64,000 nt of DNA from Arthrobacter sp. StoSoilB5 (GTDB taxonomy: Bacteria; Actinomycetota; Actinomycetes; Actinomycetales; Micrococcaceae): NCBI RefSeq assembly GCF_019977235.1, contig NZ_AP024646.1:3534001-3598000 (forward strand), in the 5' to 3' direction. Numbering within the stretch: the stretch's first letter is position 1; the number at the start of each line of letters is the position of its first letter. Made by a program: the position numbers and the translations under genes. Shown piece by piece: positions 33,695 to 43,333 of the stretch. The notes under the pieces were generated by a model, which made no database searches, had not been told where the DNA came from, and saw nothing but the letters and a program-made list of their open reading frames with translations.

Positions 33695-35470
33695 CTACTT
33701 CCGGCCGATGAACCAGTCCTGCAACTTACGCAGGCGTGCCTGCAGTTGTTCCTCGTTCGCCTGGGCTACAGCAGGTCCGCCGCATAGCTCGCGCAGTTTA
33801 GTGTGCACCACCCCATGGGGTGTGCCTGTCCGGGCGGACCATGCGGCGACGTTCTTGGCCAGTTCGTTGCGCAAGTCCATGAGCATGCGGTGATCGGGCA
33901 CGGCCGGAGAAGCCGCGGCTGCCAACGGGGATTGGCGCTTCTTGCGCGACTGCTGCTCGTGCTGACGCTGCCGCAACAGCGTCCCCACCTGCTCGGCGTC
34001 AAGAAGACCGGGGATCCCGAGGAAGTCCAACTCTTCATCAGAGCCAATGTCCGCTCCGGTACCAAACTCACCGCCGTCGAAGAGGACGCGGTCAAAGGAA
34101 GCCTGCGAGTCCAGGGCTTCAAACTTGCCCTTGGTGAGCTCATCCGAAGCCTTGTCCTCGCGGTTGGCCTCGGCCATGAGGTTCTCTTCAGGGTTGAAGA
34201 GTCCGTCCTCGTCCTTTTCCGGCCGGTCAAGCGCGTGGTCCCGCTCGGCCTCCATGGTGTTGGCCAGCACCATGAGCGGCGGCACTGACGGCAGGAAGAC
34301 CGACGCCGTCTCTCCCCTTTTGCGGGCACGCACAAAGCGGCCCACTGCCTGGGCGAAGAACAGCGGCGTAGAGGTTGACGTGGCGTAGACACCGACCGAG
34401 AGACGCGGAACGTCCACACCTTCGGACACCATACGGACGGCGACCATCCAACGCTTGTCTCCCTCGGAGAAGTCCTCGATCTTGCTGGAAGCCTTGGAGT
34501 CGTCAGAAAGAATCACGGTGGGCGATTGACCGGTGATCTTCTTAAGCTGTCCTGCGTAGGCGCGGGCGTCCTCGTGGTCCGTGGCAATGACCAGTCCACC
34601 GGCGTCCGGAACAGTCCGGCGAACCTCGCTGAGGCGTTTGTCCGCGGCAGCAAGGACTGCCGGGATCCATTCGCCGGCCGGGTTCAACGCAGTGCGCCAC
34701 GCTTGTGAGGTGATGTCCTTGGTGACCGCCGCTTCCCCCAGGGAGGCTGCCATTTCATCACCGGCACTGGTCCTCCACCGCATCTGGCCGGAGTAGGCCA
34801 TGAAAAGCACGGGACGCACCACGTGGTCCCGGAGGGCATTGCCGTAGCCATACGTGTAATCGGCTTTGGAGCGCCGAATACCATCGCGGTCCTCTGCGTA
34901 CTCCACGAACGGGATGGGCGAAGTATCGGAACGGAAGGGGGTACCGGTCAGGGAGAGGCGCCTTGCCGCTGGATCAAAGGCCTCGCGCAAGCCATCTCCC
35001 CAGGACAGCGCCTCTCCACCGTGGTGGATTTCGTCCAGGATGACCAACGTCCGGGCGGCTTCTGTCTTGGCGCGGTGAAGCATTGGCTTGCTCGCCACTT
35101 GGGCATACGTCACAGCGACACCCACGAATCCACGGCCATGCTGACCATCGGAATTCTTGAAGTTGGGGTCAATGGCAATACCTACCCTGGCAGCGGCGTC
35201 AGCCCACTGCCGCTTCAAGTGGTCGGTGGGTGCGACGATCGTAATTCTGTTAACAACACCACTGTCCAGAAGCGTGGTTGCAATACGCAGCGCGAAGGTC
35301 GTCTTACCAGCACCCGGCGTAGCCACGGCGAGGAAGTCCTTCGGATGACGGGCCATGTAGAGGTCCAAAGCCTCCTGCTGCCATGCACGCAGCTTGGGAG
35401 CTGTGCCCCATGCGGCGCGTTCAGGATAGGCGGGTGGCAGGGATGGGCCACCAAATAATGTTTCTGTCAT
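33695..35470 (-). CDS. DEAH-type superfamily 2 helicase
   Basis: About 591 residues from ATG 35470 (MTETLFGGPSL), which has GGGGGAG 7 nt upstream. Helicase motifs: PKLRAWQQEAL, Walker A ATPGAGKTT at residues 50-58, DEIHHGG, SLTGTPFRSD, then VRMVSEGVDVPRL and FAQAVGRFVRAR (arginine fingers of motif VI). The C-terminal 150 residues are charged and specific to the actinobacterial branch. A nucleic-acid-dependent ATPase is certain by motif, its role is not. DUF3039 upstream on the same strand is a conserved neighbour. Confidence 0.88.
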   Translation of the reverse strand: MTETLFGGPSLPPAYPERAAWGTAPKLRAWQQEALDLYMARHPKDFLAVATPGAGKTTFALRIATTLLDSGVVNRITIVAPTDHLKRQWADAAARVGIAIDPNFKNSDGQHGRGFVGVAVTYAQVASKPMLHRAKTEAARTLVILDEIHHGGEALSWGDGLREAFDPAARRLSLTGTPFRSDTSPIPFVEYAEDRDGIRRSKADYTYGYGNALRDHVVRPVLFMAYSGQMRWRTSAGDEMAASLGEAAVTKDITSQAWRTALNPAGEWIPAVLAAADKRLSEVRRTVPDAGGLVIATDHEDARAYAGQLKKITGQSPTVILSDDSKASSKIEDFSEGDKRWMVAVRMVSEGVDVPRLSVGVYATSTSTPLFFAQAVGRFVRARKRGETASVFLPSVPPLMVLANTMEAERDHALDRPEKDEDGLFNPEENLMAEANREDKASDELTKGKFEALDSQASFDRVLFDGGEFGTGADIGSDEELDFLGIPGLLDAEQVGTLLRQRQHEQQSRKKRQSPLAAAASPAVPDHRMLMDLRNELAKNVAAWSARTGTPHGVVHTKLRELCGGPAVAQANEEQLQARLRKLQDWFIGRK

Positions 35471-35582
35471 GCGGACTCCCCCGGCCTGATGGCAGCGAAA
35501 ATTAGCCCCGGCTCTCCGGGCACGCGGCAACGGACCGCACTGCGGTCGCGATCAGATGGGGCCTGTGTTCTCTTCCCACCCA

Positions 35583-35918
35583 CTACTTGGAGTTGCCCGG
35601 GCCGCTGTCTCCACCGTCTTTGCCGGGACGGAGGCCTTCATAGATCTCCTTGCACTCCGGGCATACGGGGAACTTCTGGGGATCGCGCCCCGGCGTCCAG
35701 ACCTTGCCACAGAGGGCAATGACGGGTTCGCCGGTCATAGCCGACTCCATGATCTTTTCCTTGCGGACATAATGCGCGAATCGCTCGCGGTCGCCGGGCT
35801 CCACTTCCTGGCGCGTTTCCTCGCGCTCAATGGTGGATGTGGACGTACCGGCTCCGGAAAGCTCGCGCATGGGGTCGTTTTCGAATGGATCCGGAGGAAG
35901 CGTAGTCATGGCATCCAT
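35583..35918 (-). CDS. DUF3039 protein with a zinc-binding C-terminal segment
   Basis: About 111 residues from ATG 35918; ATG 35909 is possible. The N-terminal half is acidic and probably disordered; the C-terminal half holds ALCGKVWTPGRDPQKFPVCPECKEIYE, where one Cys plus a CPEC pair may bind zinc. The family is actinobacterial and uncharacterised. It begins 7 nt after the nagB stop and precedes the helicase by 112 bp, so it may belong to either transcript. Confidence 0.8.
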   Translation of the reverse strand: MDAMTTLPPDPFENDPMRELSGAGTSTSTIEREETRQEVEPGDRERFAHYVRKEKIMESAMTGEPVIALCGKVWTPGRDPQKFPVCPECKEIYEGLRPGKDGGDSGPGNSK

Positions 35919-35925
35919 CTTACCG

Positions 35926-36714
35926 TCACAGGCCCTGCCACTCCGGCTTGTTGTCATAGGTGTGGCGGTAGTAGTCGGCCAACTTCAGCGACGACGCAGC
36001 CGCTTCGTCCACCAGAATCGTGGCGTGCGGGTGCATCTGAAGGATCGATGCAGCGCATATGGCAGCTACCGGGCCCTCGACGAAGTCACGCACCGCCTGG
36101 GCCTTTTGTGCACCCGTAGCCACCAGGATGACGTGGCGGGCATCCATGATCGTGCCCAAGCCCTGGGTGACCACATGGTGCGGAACGTCGTCGATGCTGT
36201 CGAAAAAGCGGGCGTTATCCTTGCGTGTCTGCTCAATCAAGGTTTTGATACGGGTGCGGGACGCAAGGGATGAACCGGGCTCATTGAACCCAATGTGGCC
36301 GTCCGTGCCCACTCCCAGAATCTGCAGGTCTACGCCGCCCGCAGCCTTGATGGCATCCTCATAGGCCTGGCAGGCTGCTTCCAGGTCCTCGGCGGCACCG
36401 TCCGGGCCATGCACATTCTCAGGCTTGATATTCACCCGGTTAGTGAACTCCCGCCGGATAACCTCGCGGTAGGATTCCGGATGCCCGGCCTCCAGTCCGA
36501 CGTATTCGTCCAACGCAAACGCGTGCGCCTCGCTGAAGTCCACGCTGCCGGCTTCGTAGCGACGGGCCAATTCGTCGTAGATCGGCAAGGGAGAGGAACC
36601 CGTGGCCAAGCCCAGGACCGCATTGGGCTTGCGGCGCACAAGGGCTTCGATGGCATCTGCCGCCAGGGCGCCGATCTGCTTGGTGCCGGGGAGAATGACA
36701 ACTTCCATCGTCAC
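35926..36714 (-). CDS. nagB: Glucosamine-6-phosphate deaminase
   Basis: A 262-residue enzyme converting glucosamine-6-phosphate to fructose-6-phosphate and ammonia. Conserved pieces are LGLATGSSPLPIYDEL, AHAFALDEYVGL, LGVGTDGHIGFNEPGSS and HHVVTQGLGTIMDARHV. It has the length of the simple, non-allosteric form. NagA, which makes its substrate, is encoded at 46701-47948 rather than alongside. Confidence 0.95.
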   Translation of the reverse strand: MTMEVVILPGTKQIGALAADAIEALVRRKPNAVLGLATGSSPLPIYDELARRYEAGSVDFSEAHAFALDEYVGLEAGHPESYREVIRREFTNRVNIKPENVHGPDGAAEDLEAACQAYEDAIKAAGGVDLQILGVGTDGHIGFNEPGSSLASRTRIKTLIEQTRKDNARFFDSIDDVPHHVVTQGLGTIMDARHVILVATGAQKAQAVRDFVEGPVAAICAASILQMHPHATILVDEAAASSLKLADYYRHTYDNKPEWQGL

Positions 36715-36794
36715 AGCCTTTCCAGTAGAAATTGCGAGGTATCTGACAACGAGGTTATCCCATGTCCCATGAGCTTGCCATGGTTATTACGGGA

Positions 36795-38366
36795 CTAACG
36801 GTTCACACTGAGCTCGGCGAACATCTCCGGCCCCCGGGCGTCCAACCATTTGCCTCCCAGGCGCAGGCCAACAACGAACAGGGCTGCGCCCAGAAGTGGG
36901 CCCACCAAAAGGTTAATCCAGCCCGGCACCACGCTGCCGCTTAACAGTTGGGCTCCCATGAGCGCAAGTTGCGGGAGGAGCAAAAGAACTAGGACACCCA
37001 TGCCTATCATCTGCACGGCGAGTGTCTGGGCAACGTTGCCGGGCGGCTTCTTAAACGGGCTGTCGCCAGGCAATGGGACCGCAATGTTGTATCGCGCCGA
37101 GATCACTGAGGACAGGCCCAACCCCGTGAACAACGTACCCAAGGAGAGACCGATCAGGTTCGGAGCCCACTCCCAGGAACCCGTAAAGAAGAACGGACCT
37201 ATGGCAAACAGAAGCACAAGAGGCAGGGAAATGGCCAAGCATGCCGTGGCACGCCCCAAGCGATCATCCACACCCCTGACACCCGATGCCAGATGGAGCG
37301 CAAAAGCGGTGTTGTCATAGGAAACGTCAGCGCAGATGGACCAGGCCATGACAAAAGCAGTCAGCGGCCCAAGAAGCATGAGCATGCTGTAATCGCCGCT
37401 CTGGCTACCGCTGAAGAAGAAGATCACGGGAAATAGTGGCACCACCACCAGCGAGCCCGCGTAGCGAGGATCCTTCAGCCAATAAATCAAAGCCCGGGCA
37501 GCAATCGCCCCGGCCGGAGTGCCGGGCAGGACATCGAACAGGCCACGCTTACCGCCCTTCCTGGCCGAACCTCCAGCGTACGGCGGCGTCACCAAGGCAC
37601 GCTGCAGCAGCACGTGCCAGCACAGCAGGAGTCCGGAAACGGTTGCGGCAGCGATGAGGAATTTCAGTCCGGCCGAAGCAACATCTCCGGCCTCGAGGTC
37701 CCCACCCAGGGACCAGGCCGCGCCAAGAGGAGTCCATGAGACTGTACGGGCAAGCGCAGGGAGATAGTCCGCAGAACCACGGACTCCGTCGACGATACCC
37801 ACGATGATGGGACCCATCAACATGAGCGGGATGAAGAAGACAATGCTGCTGACGTCCTTGAACCGGCGGGACGACGCCAGGCTGGTGGTCGCCGTCGTCA
37901 CCACTTTGGACAACAGTATGCAAGTAAGCGCCCCCAATATGGCGCCCAGCAACGCACCCGCCACAGCTGGAAAACTGCGCCACCAAGTGCCAACAGTGGC
38001 AAGCGCGGTCAAAGCCGTGGAGAGACCGGGGATTCCTATGAAACCTGCCAAGGCAAGGCCAGTGAGCAGCTGCCGGGCTGGAATCGCGGACGGGGTGAAG
38101 CGTGCCGGATCCAGCGTCATGTCCGCCGCGGAAGCAAGAAGGGGAACCACCGCCCAGCCAAGCAGTGTTGCAGCACCTCCCAACACCACCACGGTATGGG
38201 CGATTTCAGCATCCGCCCACCGCAGGGCAATCAATGCTCCGATCAACAGGACCATGATTCCCAGTGCGTACAGGATCCCGATGCCCATGCCGATGAGCTG
38301 TGCCGGGCTGCGCTTGAAGCCGTTGAGGAGCAACCGCCACTTAAGGCTTAAAAGGTGCGCAACCAT
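36795..38366 (-). CDS. ABC exporter permease subunit
   Basis: A 523-residue membrane protein with about 12 predicted helices (for example IGMGIGILYALGIMVLLIGAL, VVLGGAATLLGWAVVPLLA, LIGLSLGTLFTGLGLSS). It has no close named family that I recognise, but its gene overlaps the ATPase gene upstream by 19 bp and reads from the same strand. Together they resemble two-component actinobacterial exporters of unknown substrate, possibly lipids or antibiotics. Confidence 0.78.
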   Translation of the reverse strand: MVAHLLSLKWRLLLNGFKRSPAQLIGMGIGILYALGIMVLLIGALIALRWADAEIAHTVVVLGGAATLLGWAVVPLLASAADMTLDPARFTPSAIPARQLLTGLALAGFIGIPGLSTALTALATVGTWWRSFPAVAGALLGAILGALTCILLSKVVTTATTSLASSRRFKDVSSIVFFIPLMLMGPIIVGIVDGVRGSADYLPALARTVSWTPLGAAWSLGGDLEAGDVASAGLKFLIAAATVSGLLLCWHVLLQRALVTPPYAGGSARKGGKRGLFDVLPGTPAGAIAARALIYWLKDPRYAGSLVVVPLFPVIFFFSGSQSGDYSMLMLLGPLTAFVMAWSICADVSYDNTAFALHLASGVRGVDDRLGRATACLAISLPLVLLFAIGPFFFTGSWEWAPNLIGLSLGTLFTGLGLSSVISARYNIAVPLPGDSPFKKPPGNVAQTLAVQMIGMGVLVLLLLPQLALMGAQLLSGSVVPGWINLLVGPLLGAALFVVGLRLGGKWLDARGPEMFAELSVNR

Positions 38367-39184
38367 TCCAGCCCCTCCGTCCGGTGCCCGCCGCCCACCA
38401 ACTGAACGAACCGTTCCTCCAGTGTGGAACCGTTGCGCACTTCATCCACGGACCCCGCAGCCAGCACGCGCCCTGCTGCCAAGACCGCCACATGGCTGCA
38501 CATGCGCTGTACAAGGTCCATGACATGGCTGGAGACAATGACAGTTCCACCGGAAGATACATAGCTCTCCAGGATGCCCCTGATATTGGCCGCAGATACG
38601 GGGTCCACCGATTCAAAAGGCTCGTCCAATACCAGCAGGCGGGGAGCATGGATCAACGCCGAAGCCAGGGCGATCTTCTTGGTCATGCCGGCCGAATAGT
38701 CCACCACCAAGGATCCGGCATCGGCTTCCAGGTCCAAGGCGGCCAGCAGTTCGGCTACACGAGGGCGAACCACGTCCCGGTCCATGCCGCGGAGCAGGCC
38801 CGCGTACATGACCAATTGCTCCCCGGTCAGCCTGTCAAACAAGCGGACGCCGTCCGGCAGCACACCCATGAGCTTCTTGGCAGCCAAGGGCTGGGCCCAG
38901 ACATCCACGCCGTGGACCAACGCCGTTCCGAAGTCCGGCCGCAGCAGTCCAGTGGCCATCGACAACGTGGTGGTCTTGCCGGCACCGTTCGGACCCACCA
39001 TTCCATAGAACGAACCAACAGGAACCTCCAGGCTCACGCCATCGACAGCAATCTTCCCGCCGAACCGCTTGGCCAAGCCACGGATGGACAGGGCTGACAT
39101 TGGGGCCGGCATTGGCAAGTCCGCCTGGGGATGCGATGGCTGGGACACTTGTTCATGGCTTGGTTCATGGCGTGATTCCGTCAT
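38348..39184 (-). CDS. ABC exporter ATPase
   Basis: A 278-residue ATPase. Walker A GPNGAGKTTT, Walker B LLVLDEPFESVD and switch HVMDLVQ are standard; the signature motif reads YSAGMTKKIAL instead of LSGGQ, as in some exporter ATPases. The N-terminal 28 residues are a His/Pro/Gln-rich tail before the fold starts (LSIRGLAKRFGG); ATG codons at residues 25 and 29 are alternative starts. It powers the membrane subunit encoded next. Confidence 0.88.
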   Translation of the reverse strand: MTESRHEPSHEQVSQPSHPQADLPMPAPMSALSIRGLAKRFGGKIAVDGVSLEVPVGSFYGMVGPNGAGKTTTLSMATGLLRPDFGTALVHGVDVWAQPLAAKKLMGVLPDGVRLFDRLTGEQLVMYAGLLRGMDRDVVRPRVAELLAALDLEADAGSLVVDYSAGMTKKIALASALIHAPRLLVLDEPFESVDPVSAANIRGILESYVSSGGTVIVSSHVMDLVQRMCSHVAVLAAGRVLAAGSVDEVRNGSTLEERFVQLVGGGHRTEGLEWLRTF

Positions 39185-39225
39185 GGGTCCAGCCTAGCCC
39201 CGGCTTCCAGTGGCGTCGGGAGGCG

Positions 39226-40326
39226 CTAGAAGCCGTGGCGGGGGATGGCCCTCTGGTACTGCGGAACCCAGGAAATATCGTGTCCGAGCTCGTAAGCGGC
39301 CCTGAGCCACCAATGCGGATCCCGTAGCGCGGCCCGGGCCATGAAGACGGCATCGGCGCGCCCGTTCGCCACGATATCCTCGGCCTGGGTGGCACTTGTC
39401 AGCAAGCCCACCGCACCGGTGAGTACACCGGCGTCGCGTTTTACCTGTTCGGCAAATCCAGCCTGGTACCCGGGAGCGGGCCTGATGTCCTGATGTGCAA
39501 CCGCCCCGCCGCTGGAGACATCCACGAGGTCCACCCCGTGTTCCGACGCTGCCTTCGCGAGGCGGACGGAAGCCTCAACGTCCACTCCCCCTTCAGCCCA
39601 ATCAGACGCGGAGATCCGCAACAACAAGGGCATGGAATCAGGAATGACCTCCCGCACTGCGTCCACCACGGCAAGCATCAGCCGGTTCCGCCCATCCTCA
39701 TCGCCACCCCACCTATCCGTCCGGGTGTTGATCAGAGGGCTTTGGAACTGATGCAGAAGATACCCATGGGCGCCATGGATCTCCACGGTATCGAAACCTA
39801 CGGCAACAGCGCGCGCAGCCGCAGCTGCAAAGTCGGCGATTACTCCCTGGATGTCGTCTTCGCCCATTGCCTGGGGAGCAGCATAGCCGTCATAGGCCTG
39901 GGTGGTAGGACCAAACGTAGCCCAGCCGCCGTCGGACGCGGCAACGGAACCGGACCGGCCCGAAAACGGCCAGTACGTGGACGCTTTGCGCCCGGCGTGC
40001 GCGAGCTGCGCGCCGATCTTGCAGTCAACGGCGCCGTGCCGGTGGACGAGGTGCACAATCCTTTCCCAGCCCGCCGCTTGCTCATCGGAGTACAGGCCCG
40101 CATCCAACGGGCTGATCCGGCCGGCGGTATTCACCGCAGCGGCTTCACTCAGGATCAAGGCCGCACCACCAGCGGCAAACGATCCGAGGTGCATCAAATG
40201 CCAATCGTTGGGTACGCCTTCCCCGGTTTCCGGATGGCAGCTGTACTGGCACATGGGTGAGACCCATCCACGATGCGCAATGCCGAGCGAACGCAGCTGC
40301 AGGGGCGTGAACAGCGCGGAGGGCAC
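39226..40326 (-). CDS. Old Yellow Enzyme-family NADH:flavin oxidoreductase (YqjM-like)
   Basis: A 366-residue FMN enzyme. The YqjM-type (thermophilic-like) class is indicated by SPMCQYS with Cys26, ahead of HLMHLGSFAAGG, QLAHAGRKAS, the substrate-binding HGAHGYLLHQF and DRWGGDEDGRNR. It reduces activated C=C bonds with NAD(P)H in the cytoplasm; the physiological substrate is unknown. The start touches the stop of the upstream thioredoxin-TPR gene at base 40326. Confidence 0.92.
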   Translation of the reverse strand: MPSALFTPLQLRSLGIAHRGWVSPMCQYSCHPETGEGVPNDWHLMHLGSFAAGGAALILSEAAAVNTAGRISPLDAGLYSDEQAAGWERIVHLVHRHGAVDCKIGAQLAHAGRKASTYWPFSGRSGSVAASDGGWATFGPTTQAYDGYAAPQAMGEDDIQGVIADFAAAAARAVAVGFDTVEIHGAHGYLLHQFQSPLINTRTDRWGGDEDGRNRLMLAVVDAVREVIPDSMPLLLRISASDWAEGGVDVEASVRLAKAASEHGVDLVDVSSGGAVAHQDIRPAPGYQAGFAEQVKRDAGVLTGAVGLLTSATQAEDIVANGRADAVFMARAALRDPHWWLRAAYELGHDISWVPQYQRAIPRHGF

Positions 40327-41336
40327 TAGAACAGAACCCTCGCAAGTCCTTGACGGGCTTTGGCCACCCGCTCATCCGACGTACCGACCACCTCGAAGAG
40401 TTCAAGGAGGCGTAGCCGGGCGGTCTCCCGCTCCGGACCGAAATTCCGGCCGATAAACGCGATGATGCGGTTGAATCCATCCTCGATGTGGCCGCCGGAG
40501 ATGTCGAGGTCGGCCACGCCCAACTGGGCCTGAACATTATCAGGCTCCTGCGCGGCCAGTTTCCGGAGGTTTTCTGCTTCGGGGGCTGAGATCTTCTCGA
40601 GCCTGGCCATCAGTTCCACCTGCGCCAGACCTGCTTTGGCATCGGCGTCGGCGGGCATTTCCAGCAGTGCCTGCTTATAGGCCTGGGCTGCTCCGGCGTA
40701 GTCTCCGGCCTCGATCGCATCGATGGCGGCTTGGTGGAGGGGAGGCAGTGGTGCTGGTTCCGATTCACCCTCCTGCCCAGCGTCACCGATGCTCCCGGTC
40801 ACGCCATTGGCAGCTGCCACCTTGAGCAGTTCATCAACCAGGCTGCGGATCTGCTCGTCATCCGCAGGACCTTGGAACAACGGCACGGGCTGGCCTTTGA
40901 CCACCGCGACAGCCGTGGGAACTGCCTGGACCTGAAAGGCCTGTGCAAGTTGAGGGAACGTATCAACGTCAGCAGCAGCAAGAACCAAACGTCCGCCATA
41001 GCTTTCGACGACGCGCTCGGCTGCATCCAGGACAGCCGGAGATTCGGCGGCATAGCGTGACCAGAGAAGGAAGAGGACAGGTATCTGGGCGGACAACTGC
41101 ACCAGATCCTGGAAATTGGTTTCGGTGGCGTCCACGCGAAGGGGCGCACGTCCCGATTCGGCTCCGCTGGGTCCACCCGATTCCGGAGTACCGGAATCGG
41201 CAGCCCCGTTGGCGGGCGGCGATTGGGGTGGCGCGGCAGGGCGGCGCAACGACGAGAGGTCGACGGCGCCGCGCAGGTTGAGCTGGCTGGCAGCGGCTGG
41301 AGTGGGTCGGTATCCGGGCGAACTCATACCGTCCAC
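40326..41336 (-). CDS. Thioredoxin-TPR protein (CnoX/YbbN-like) lacking the CXXC motif
   Basis: A 336-residue protein; ATG 41327 (MSSPGYRP) is an alternative start. After a disordered Pro/Ser/Gly-rich N-terminal 65 residues comes a thioredoxin fold (TETNFQDLVQLSAQIPVLFLLWSRYAAES, ...QAVPTAVAVVKGQPV), then a TPR-like region from about residue 200 (AIEAGDYAGAAQAYKQALLEMPADADAKAGLAQVELM). Where thioredoxin has WCGPC this has SRYAAES, with no cysteine. It is probably a chaperone-type holdase without redox activity, like YbbN. Confidence 0.85.
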   Translation of the reverse strand: MDGMSSPGYRPTPAAASQLNLRGAVDLSSLRRPAAPPQSPPANGAADSGTPESGGPSGAESGRAPLRVDATETNFQDLVQLSAQIPVLFLLWSRYAAESPAVLDAAERVVESYGGRLVLAAADVDTFPQLAQAFQVQAVPTAVAVVKGQPVPLFQGPADDEQIRSLVDELLKVAAANGVTGSIGDAGQEGESEPAPLPPLHQAAIDAIEAGDYAGAAQAYKQALLEMPADADAKAGLAQVELMARLEKISAPEAENLRKLAAQEPDNVQAQLGVADLDISGGHIEDGFNRIIAFIGRNFGPERETARLRLLELFEVVGTSDERVAKARQGLARVLF

Positions 41337-41365
41337 TCTAGCCGCTGCCTTGCCAAGGGCATGCC

Positions 41366-43144
41366 CTACTTGAAGCTGGCTCCCACAAGTCCCCGGGTAG
41401 CTGCTACAAGCTTCATGGGATCAGCAGAACCCGCCGGCGGAATGTATACCGCCACCGACTCGGCGAAGTTCAGAACCATCCCGGTGGTGGTTTCCTTGCC
41501 GCCGGCGAAAACAGCGGAGTCGTCCTCAAGAATGAGCTTGTCCCCAGCCGCCTTCGGTGTTCCTTCGAAGGCGAAGTCCAAGCGGCCCACTACCAGGGCG
41601 CCACCATCGGCCGTGCGCAGCACAACGGTCTGGTTGTTCACCGGTGTGTGGGAGAACTTGAAGTTGGCACTTGTTCCGTTCTTCACGGTATCCGCCTGGT
41701 AAGCAAGGGCACCGGCGATGTAGGGCGAGGACTGACCATCGGCCAGCTTGCTCCTGTTCGGCGAGTCGGGGGTTGTCAGCATCTCCCCGAGGATTCCCAA
41801 GGCTTCGTTGCCACTGTAAGCCAGGCCGGTCTTGTCGTCGGCCGCAGCAGGAGCGGTTCCGTCACGTGGGACGGGGAACGACGGGAAGTTGGTGCCCGGT
41901 TGCAGCGGAGCGCTGCCCCAGAGCTTGTAGTTTTCCCGCGGTGAAAGCTGTACCAGGGTCAGGACCTGGGGCACAACGTTGCCCTCGCCCTGGGTCAGGG
42001 CAAAGACAGTACGGGGCCAGTCGCGCTTGGTACTGATGACGCTGCTCTGGAGCTTGGTGGCTCGAACCGGCATGCGGGGCTCGTAAGCGGAAACCGTGGA
42101 GCGGATCTTGTAGTTCTGGGTGCGGACCTGGAGCTCCATCTTGTCCACGCGCGGCGCGAGCTTCGCAGCATCCTTTGCGGCGTCTGCGGCGTCCACAGTG
42201 CTGGCAACCTGCTCAAGGATGCGCTGCAGCTGCGACTCGAGCATCACAGGTGCTGCGTCGCCTTCCGTCGCACCCGAAGAAGAGGGGCTGGAAGGGTTCG
42301 TCGCGCCGGGGCTGGAAGTGGCCTGGGCGGCGATCGCCGTGCCTCCCACGAGGGCGGCAGCAAGTGCTGCGGCAACGGCAGTAATTCGCAGGCTGGAGCC
42401 TTCCGTTCCGGCGCCCCGGCGACCTTCGGCGTTGCCAGGCGGGGCCTGGACCGGCAGGGTGGTGGTTTCCCCGCCGCTGTGCGGCCCGTCGAAGTCGCCC
42501 CCCTTGCGGTGCTCGTCGCCCTTGCGGCGATTGCTGATGGCCTTGGTTACGAACGGCAGGGCCGCTCCGGCAAGGATGATGATGATGCCAAGCACGATCA
42601 GGGGCACTGCCCACGGCGTAGCTGCGTTATTGGGGAAAGTCATTGAAATTGACGACGGCGCCGGCTTGGTTCCGTCGCTGGCTACCAGGAGGGACCACTC
42701 GCCTCCGGCAGGCGGATTCCAGGTGTAGTCCAGCTCTCCACTGGCGTCTTCTGTGTTAACCCAGAGGTCCGAACCCACGGGAGAAGGGGCTGTTGCCTCG
42801 CCATCAGTAGAGGCCACTTCAAGGGACTTCTGGTCCTGGGAGACACCCGTCAGGGTGTTGTGGGCAGTTTTACCCACCCAGGCTTCGACGTCGTCCGGGC
42901 GGCCCGTAGCAACGATGAAGTTGCCTTCGCCCTGGATTTTGATCTTCACCGGCCCGTCATGGAGGGCGATCAACTTTTGGTCGATCACGGTCAGCGGGGC
43001 AGCTTTTGTGTCACTGGGAGCCGAGGCCGTCACGGTCTCCGCGGGGGCCCAGAAGGTCAGCTGGCCAATGCCGGCCAGCATCGTCAGCAGGCCCAGCAGC
43101 ACCAGCAAGGCTGCAGTCTTCAAACGCACAGGATCACCTATCAT
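41366..43144 (-). CDS. Large membrane-anchored protein of unknown function
   Basis: A 592-residue protein I do not recognise. A membrane segment at about residues 9-30 is followed by an extracytoplasmic region of 140 residues, a second segment (AVPLIVLGIIIILAGAALPFV) near 180-200, a charged loop (NRRKGDEHRKGGDFDG), a third segment near 255-275, a Ser/Pro/Gly/Ala-rich stalk, and a C-terminal 290-residue region with no cysteine seen. The last region is Thr/Asp/Gly-rich and probably beta-structured. It looks like an exported, tethered envelope protein. It is divergent from the AI-2E-family gene. Confidence 0.75.
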   Translation of the reverse strand: MIGDPVRLKTAALLVLLGLLTMLAGIGQLTFWAPAETVTASAPSDTKAAPLTVIDQKLIALHDGPVKIKIQGEGNFIVATGRPDDVEAWVGKTAHNTLTGVSQDQKSLEVASTDGEATAPSPVGSDLWVNTEDASGELDYTWNPPAGGEWSLLVASDGTKPAPSSISMTFPNNAATPWAVPLIVLGIIIILAGAALPFVTKAISNRRKGDEHRKGGDFDGPHSGGETTTLPVQAPPGNAEGRRGAGTEGSSLRITAVAAALAAALVGGTAIAAQATSSPGATNPSSPSSSGATEGDAAPVMLESQLQRILEQVASTVDAADAAKDAAKLAPRVDKMELQVRTQNYKIRSTVSAYEPRMPVRATKLQSSVISTKRDWPRTVFALTQGEGNVVPQVLTLVQLSPRENYKLWGSAPLQPGTNFPSFPVPRDGTAPAAADDKTGLAYSGNEALGILGEMLTTPDSPNRSKLADGQSSPYIAGALAYQADTVKNGTSANFKFSHTPVNNQTVVLRTADGGALVVGRLDFAFEGTPKAAGDKLILEDDSAVFAGGKETTTGMVLNFAESVAVYIPPAGSADPMKLVAATRGLVGASFK

Positions 43145-43333
43145 CAGCGGTCGTTGAACTTCAAGGGTAACCGTTTTGTTATCAAAGAGTCAGATCGGCC
43201 CGTCCCGATGGAGACGCTTGGTTCCCTGCAATGGCGCCGCCACGGCGTGATTCCGGGCTCCTGATAGTGTGGCGATGATCATGATATCCGGGCCACCACC
43301 GCCTGCTTCCGCAGCGCCATCACCGTATTTACC

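Noticed and set aside
36795-39184. ABC exporter as a possible bacteriocin or lantibiotic immunity system
   Set aside because: No precursor peptide, modification enzyme or two-component sensor lies nearby; the pair is better left as an exporter of unknown substrate.
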